From Deinandra increscens subsp. villosa (taxonomy: Eukaryota; Streptophyta; Magnoliopsida; Asterales; Asteraceae), in assembly GCA_039602395.1 (NCBI GenBank), contig JBCNJP010000025.1, forward strand, positions 99,004,124 to 99,068,123: a stretch of DNA of 64,000 bases, read 5' to 3'. Positions within the stretch are counted from its first letter, which is position 1. Each line of letters opens with the position of its first letter. Made by a program: the position numbers and the translations under genes. Below the pieces are notes generated by a model, which saw nothing but the letters and a program-made list of their open reading frames with translations, was not told the origin of the DNA and did no database searches. Positions 61,391 to 64,000 of the stretch are shown here, piece after piece.

Positions 61391-61690
61391 CAAGCAAAGT
61401 TGATGTAGTGGTTAAAATTCTAAGCTTGTGGTTGAAGAGATTCAAGTTCTAGTCTCACTTACACCACTTTGTGAGATATTGGTGGGCAATGAAGGATTGA
61501 ACCATGTGTTTGATCCTGAGTCACAAGGGAGGGTTTACGGGCTTGCCTGGTTCCCGCCCGATGGTGCAAATAGGGGGCGCTCCCGGGTTCCCTCGCTATG
61601 AGGTTCGGACTCGGGACTGTGGGTAGGTCCAGGGTAACCAGTCCCGATACACCGCTGAGCCAAAAATTGCCGTTAAAAAAAATAAAATAA
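61391..61690 (+). repeat. SINE-like repeat with A-rich tail
   Basis: TGATGTAGTGGTTAAAATTC resembles a pol III A box and GATTCAAGTTCTAGTC a B box. The body has CCCGCCCGATGGTGCAAATA and CAGTCCCGATACACCGCTGA, and it ends with an A-rich run at about 61675. No target duplication was determined. Confidence 0.45.
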
Positions 61691-62305
61691 AAATAGGTAT
61701 AATTTGACTACCATTATGGGTTAGATAATTAATGAGATAAAACTAACTTATTAATCTTCGAAAGTATGGAGAAAATATATATTACTTGTTGATCACCAAT
61801 TTTATATTCCATTTCTTAGACATCACATGCCTGAAACAAGAATATAATCTTTGGAGTTTTGTGAAGGCATGCCAAAAAGATATCAATATGTCATTATTTA
61901 TTTTTATAAGTATTACTATAATTTTGTGTGTATTGCAAGAAACCTATAATTTATTATCACTACCTGTTGTAAAATACAATCAAATAAATAACCAATATTT
62001 ATACTCTAAGGAGGAATAAAGTAATCCGAATATCTTCAATCTATTACTACGAGACTACTCAAGGTTAGAGTCTTAGAGGTATAAACTCTTAGAAGTTCTA
62101 TCTCTTATCAAAATAAGATTCTTATAAAGATGTTATGATGTAGTTTATGTGTAAAGTTGGCGTTCTACATAAAATATAATCAAAATGAAATAATTAACAT
62201 ATACTTCACATATTCATATATTGAGTTAAATTGATTTTATATTATTAACGTATAATTGTATATGGTACATCCCATAATGTCCATTACTTTAATATTTTAT
62301 TTATG

Positions 62306-62480
62306 AAAAAATGGATTTTAATAACCTAAGTTATGTCCGACTGGCCAATAATAATCCTGATTACGTTTATTAGCTACAATAATCCGAATTATCAATGTAT
62401 TGGAATCTATTGCACCTCCGTTAAAAATACCCTAATCCCGTTAGTTCTTTGCTGACATGGCATATGACGAGGGACTGTTT
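62306..62480. repeat. Possible second MULE-type terminus
   Basis: GAAAAAATGGATTTTAATAA followed by ATAATCC phrases and AATCCCGTTAGTTCTTTGCT, similar in layout to the left TIR of the 57.8-kb MULE (GGAAAAATGGAT..., CCCCGTTAGTAAATGCTGAC). The matching right end was not found, so it is a truncated or distant relative. Sequence at 62650-62780 is GC-richer. Confidence 0.4.
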
Positions 62481-63490
62481 TTGTAATTTCTTAAAATGGA
62501 TGACTATTTTTATAATTTTCATATATCACATCATCTTCCTCCTCAAGCTTTCTTCAACCCCCATTAGTTCATACCTACACATATATATAACCGAATGGAA
62601 ATTTTAAGAAATGTTTAAATACCCAAAAACTCGAGCTAAATCGAACCCCAGTTCCTAAAACTTACTGTCCGGGGTCTAAATCGTGATTCAAGGGAGGTCA
62701 CCGAAGCTGTTTCGATGGTCATGGACCGCCCAATCAAATCCACCGGTGCCGGTGAGCGGCGTAGCTCAAGCTGTCGTGGCAGTTCTTTTTATCTCTTCTT
62801 CTTAGGCAATATTTCATGTTTTTAATCTAACTACTTATAAAATTTGTCCGTGATTTTTATTATTATAAATGTAAATATTTATGTGAAACAGAAACCTACA
62901 TCGCCTGGCCGCTCGTGGATGTGAGTTTTTTTTGGGATGAACTCAACAACTGCTGCTAGCTCGAGCTCTCGTAGATAACTCAGTTTGTCCAATAAGCTCT
63001 CTACAAGGGTCGGGGCTTTGTTTGTTAGTCGTTAAAATATATATTTATATATTTATATATATATATATACCAAAAATATTTCATATTTGTATTTCTTTAT
63101 TTATTCATGAAAGCATAAAAAACCCACATACCTAACTTTGCCTAAATACTCGATAACGTTAAATTAAATCTGTGGTCACTGTCGGCTTTTCTAGCCCCTC
63201 AAGATTGGACCATCGTCGAGTTTGATTGGCTACATCAATCAATGATCAATTTACAAAGTTCAAAATAATACTAGCAAATTATATATTTTAATCATTAAAT
63301 AATTTGAACCCTCCCACATAAAAATGTAAATATTACCCAATATCATGATATCATTAGGTCAAAAGCATTTTAGTAATAATACTAGTAACTAAACGTGTAA
63401 ACCTACAAACATATCCAAACCATAGATATACTCGCACCAATCTCAATGTTAGGTCACAACATGTAAGTACAGTCAGATGGCTGCGGCCTG

Positions 63491-64000
63491 ATGTGTGCCA
63501 AACACATCATGTTTCTCTGTGTATTTTGTATATAAATCGAGTCGAGTTTGAGTCATTTTTTACTTAGTTTTTATCTATTTTATAGTATTTGAGTCTTAAT
63601 GTGCTATTTAGTCATATTTGTATAAATTGGTGTGAGTTTGAGTCTTTTATTTTTAAATGTGTTTGATTAGGTTAAATATGATTTAATTATGCTCAAAATG
63701 GTTAAATATATTTGTTGCAGGTTGGTATAATTGCCCAAGGGGATGGTACTAAGTTGGAGGGCTAAAAGGATTAAGTATAAAAGATGGAAGCTTGAATGGT
63801 CATTGCGTGAAAGTCGAGGGGCTAAATTAAAATTATACTTAAAATTAATATCATGTGTGGGCATGATCTGATCCAAATGGTACGTTACAATTGTTTTGTT
63901 GGTGAAGGAATTTTTAAGTCGGGAGGATCCGATTTATAACTCGCACCCGTAGCCCTGAAAATTGGCAGCCGTCAATAATTATATTAGGAGAGGACTTCAT
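63491..64000 (+). mobile_element. Probable start of an LTR (Ty3-like), cut by the window edge
   Basis: TGATGTGTGCCAAACACATC at 63491 is a palindromic LTR-type start. The following text (GGAGGGCTAAAAGGATTAAG near 63755 and GTAGCCCTGAAAATTGGCAG near 63947) is of the kind seen in plant Ty3/Tekay LTRs. The rest of the element, if any, lies beyond the window. Confidence 0.45.

Noticed and set aside
1..64000. CRISPR arrays, bacterial operons or organelle DNA
   Set aside because: No regularly spaced repeats of that type and no prokaryotic gene layout; introns and plant genes throughout show nuclear plant DNA.

Overview
This window is nuclear DNA from a flowering plant. Most of it is AT-rich intergenic sequence. 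It contains eight recognisable intron-containing or single-exon plant genes, canonical GT-AG introns and dense plant transposable-element debris. Gene content fits a eudicot, and the repeat style (RTE and L1 LINE ends, hAT/MULE/CACTA elements) would suit an asterid such as an Asteraceae species. That lineage call is inference, not something I can prove here. A 500-base run of N at 25527-26026 is an assembly gap.

Layout. 0.3-2.6 kb (minus): a seed oil-body-associated protein (OBAP, DUF1264) in three exons; its first intron carries a foldback repeat and a MULE-type MITE. 3.0-4.9 kb: a PIF/Harbinger-like ORF1 remnant and a MITE. 5.0-6.8 kb (plus): a 2H cyclic phosphodiesterase with an overlapping uORF. 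7.8-8.1 kb and 17.5-17.9 kb (minus): two CC-type (ROXY-like) glutaredoxins. Between them lie decayed LINE ends and foldback elements. 22.0-25.0 kb (plus): an ankyrin/integrin-linked-type kinase (ILK5-like), 12 exons. 27.4-32.9 kb (plus): class I trehalose-6-phosphate synthase TPS1, 18 exons, also with an overlapping uORF. 36.6-41.0 kb (plus): a subtilase of the SBT5.6 type, 9 exons with the complete catalytic set. 41-56 kb: mainly transposons, namely a hAT element with an 8-bp target duplication, a second copy of the MULE MITE with a 9-bp target duplication, and a 6.8-kb CACTA element (48753-55515). The CACTA element holds a Ulp1-protease-like relic and a nested RTE LINE. 56.1-56.5 kb (plus): a single-exon S40 senescence-regulator gene. 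57.8-59.0 kb: a MULE with a GC-rich, internally duplicated cargo. 60.9-61.2 kb: a small hAT MITE. 61.4 kb: a SINE-like repeat. Right edge: a probable LTR start.

The genes do not form a pathway unit; each is an independent plant gene. Two themes do recur. Two starts (cyclic phosphodiesterase and TPS1) are overlapped by out-of-frame uORFs. Several transposons sit in promoter or intron positions of genes (OBAP intron 1, cyclic phosphodiesterase promoter). I saw no convincing wholly new biological system. The most informative structures are the dateable target-site duplications, the CACTA/Ulp1/RTE nest, the MULE cargo and the LINE with an inverted-copy 5' junction.
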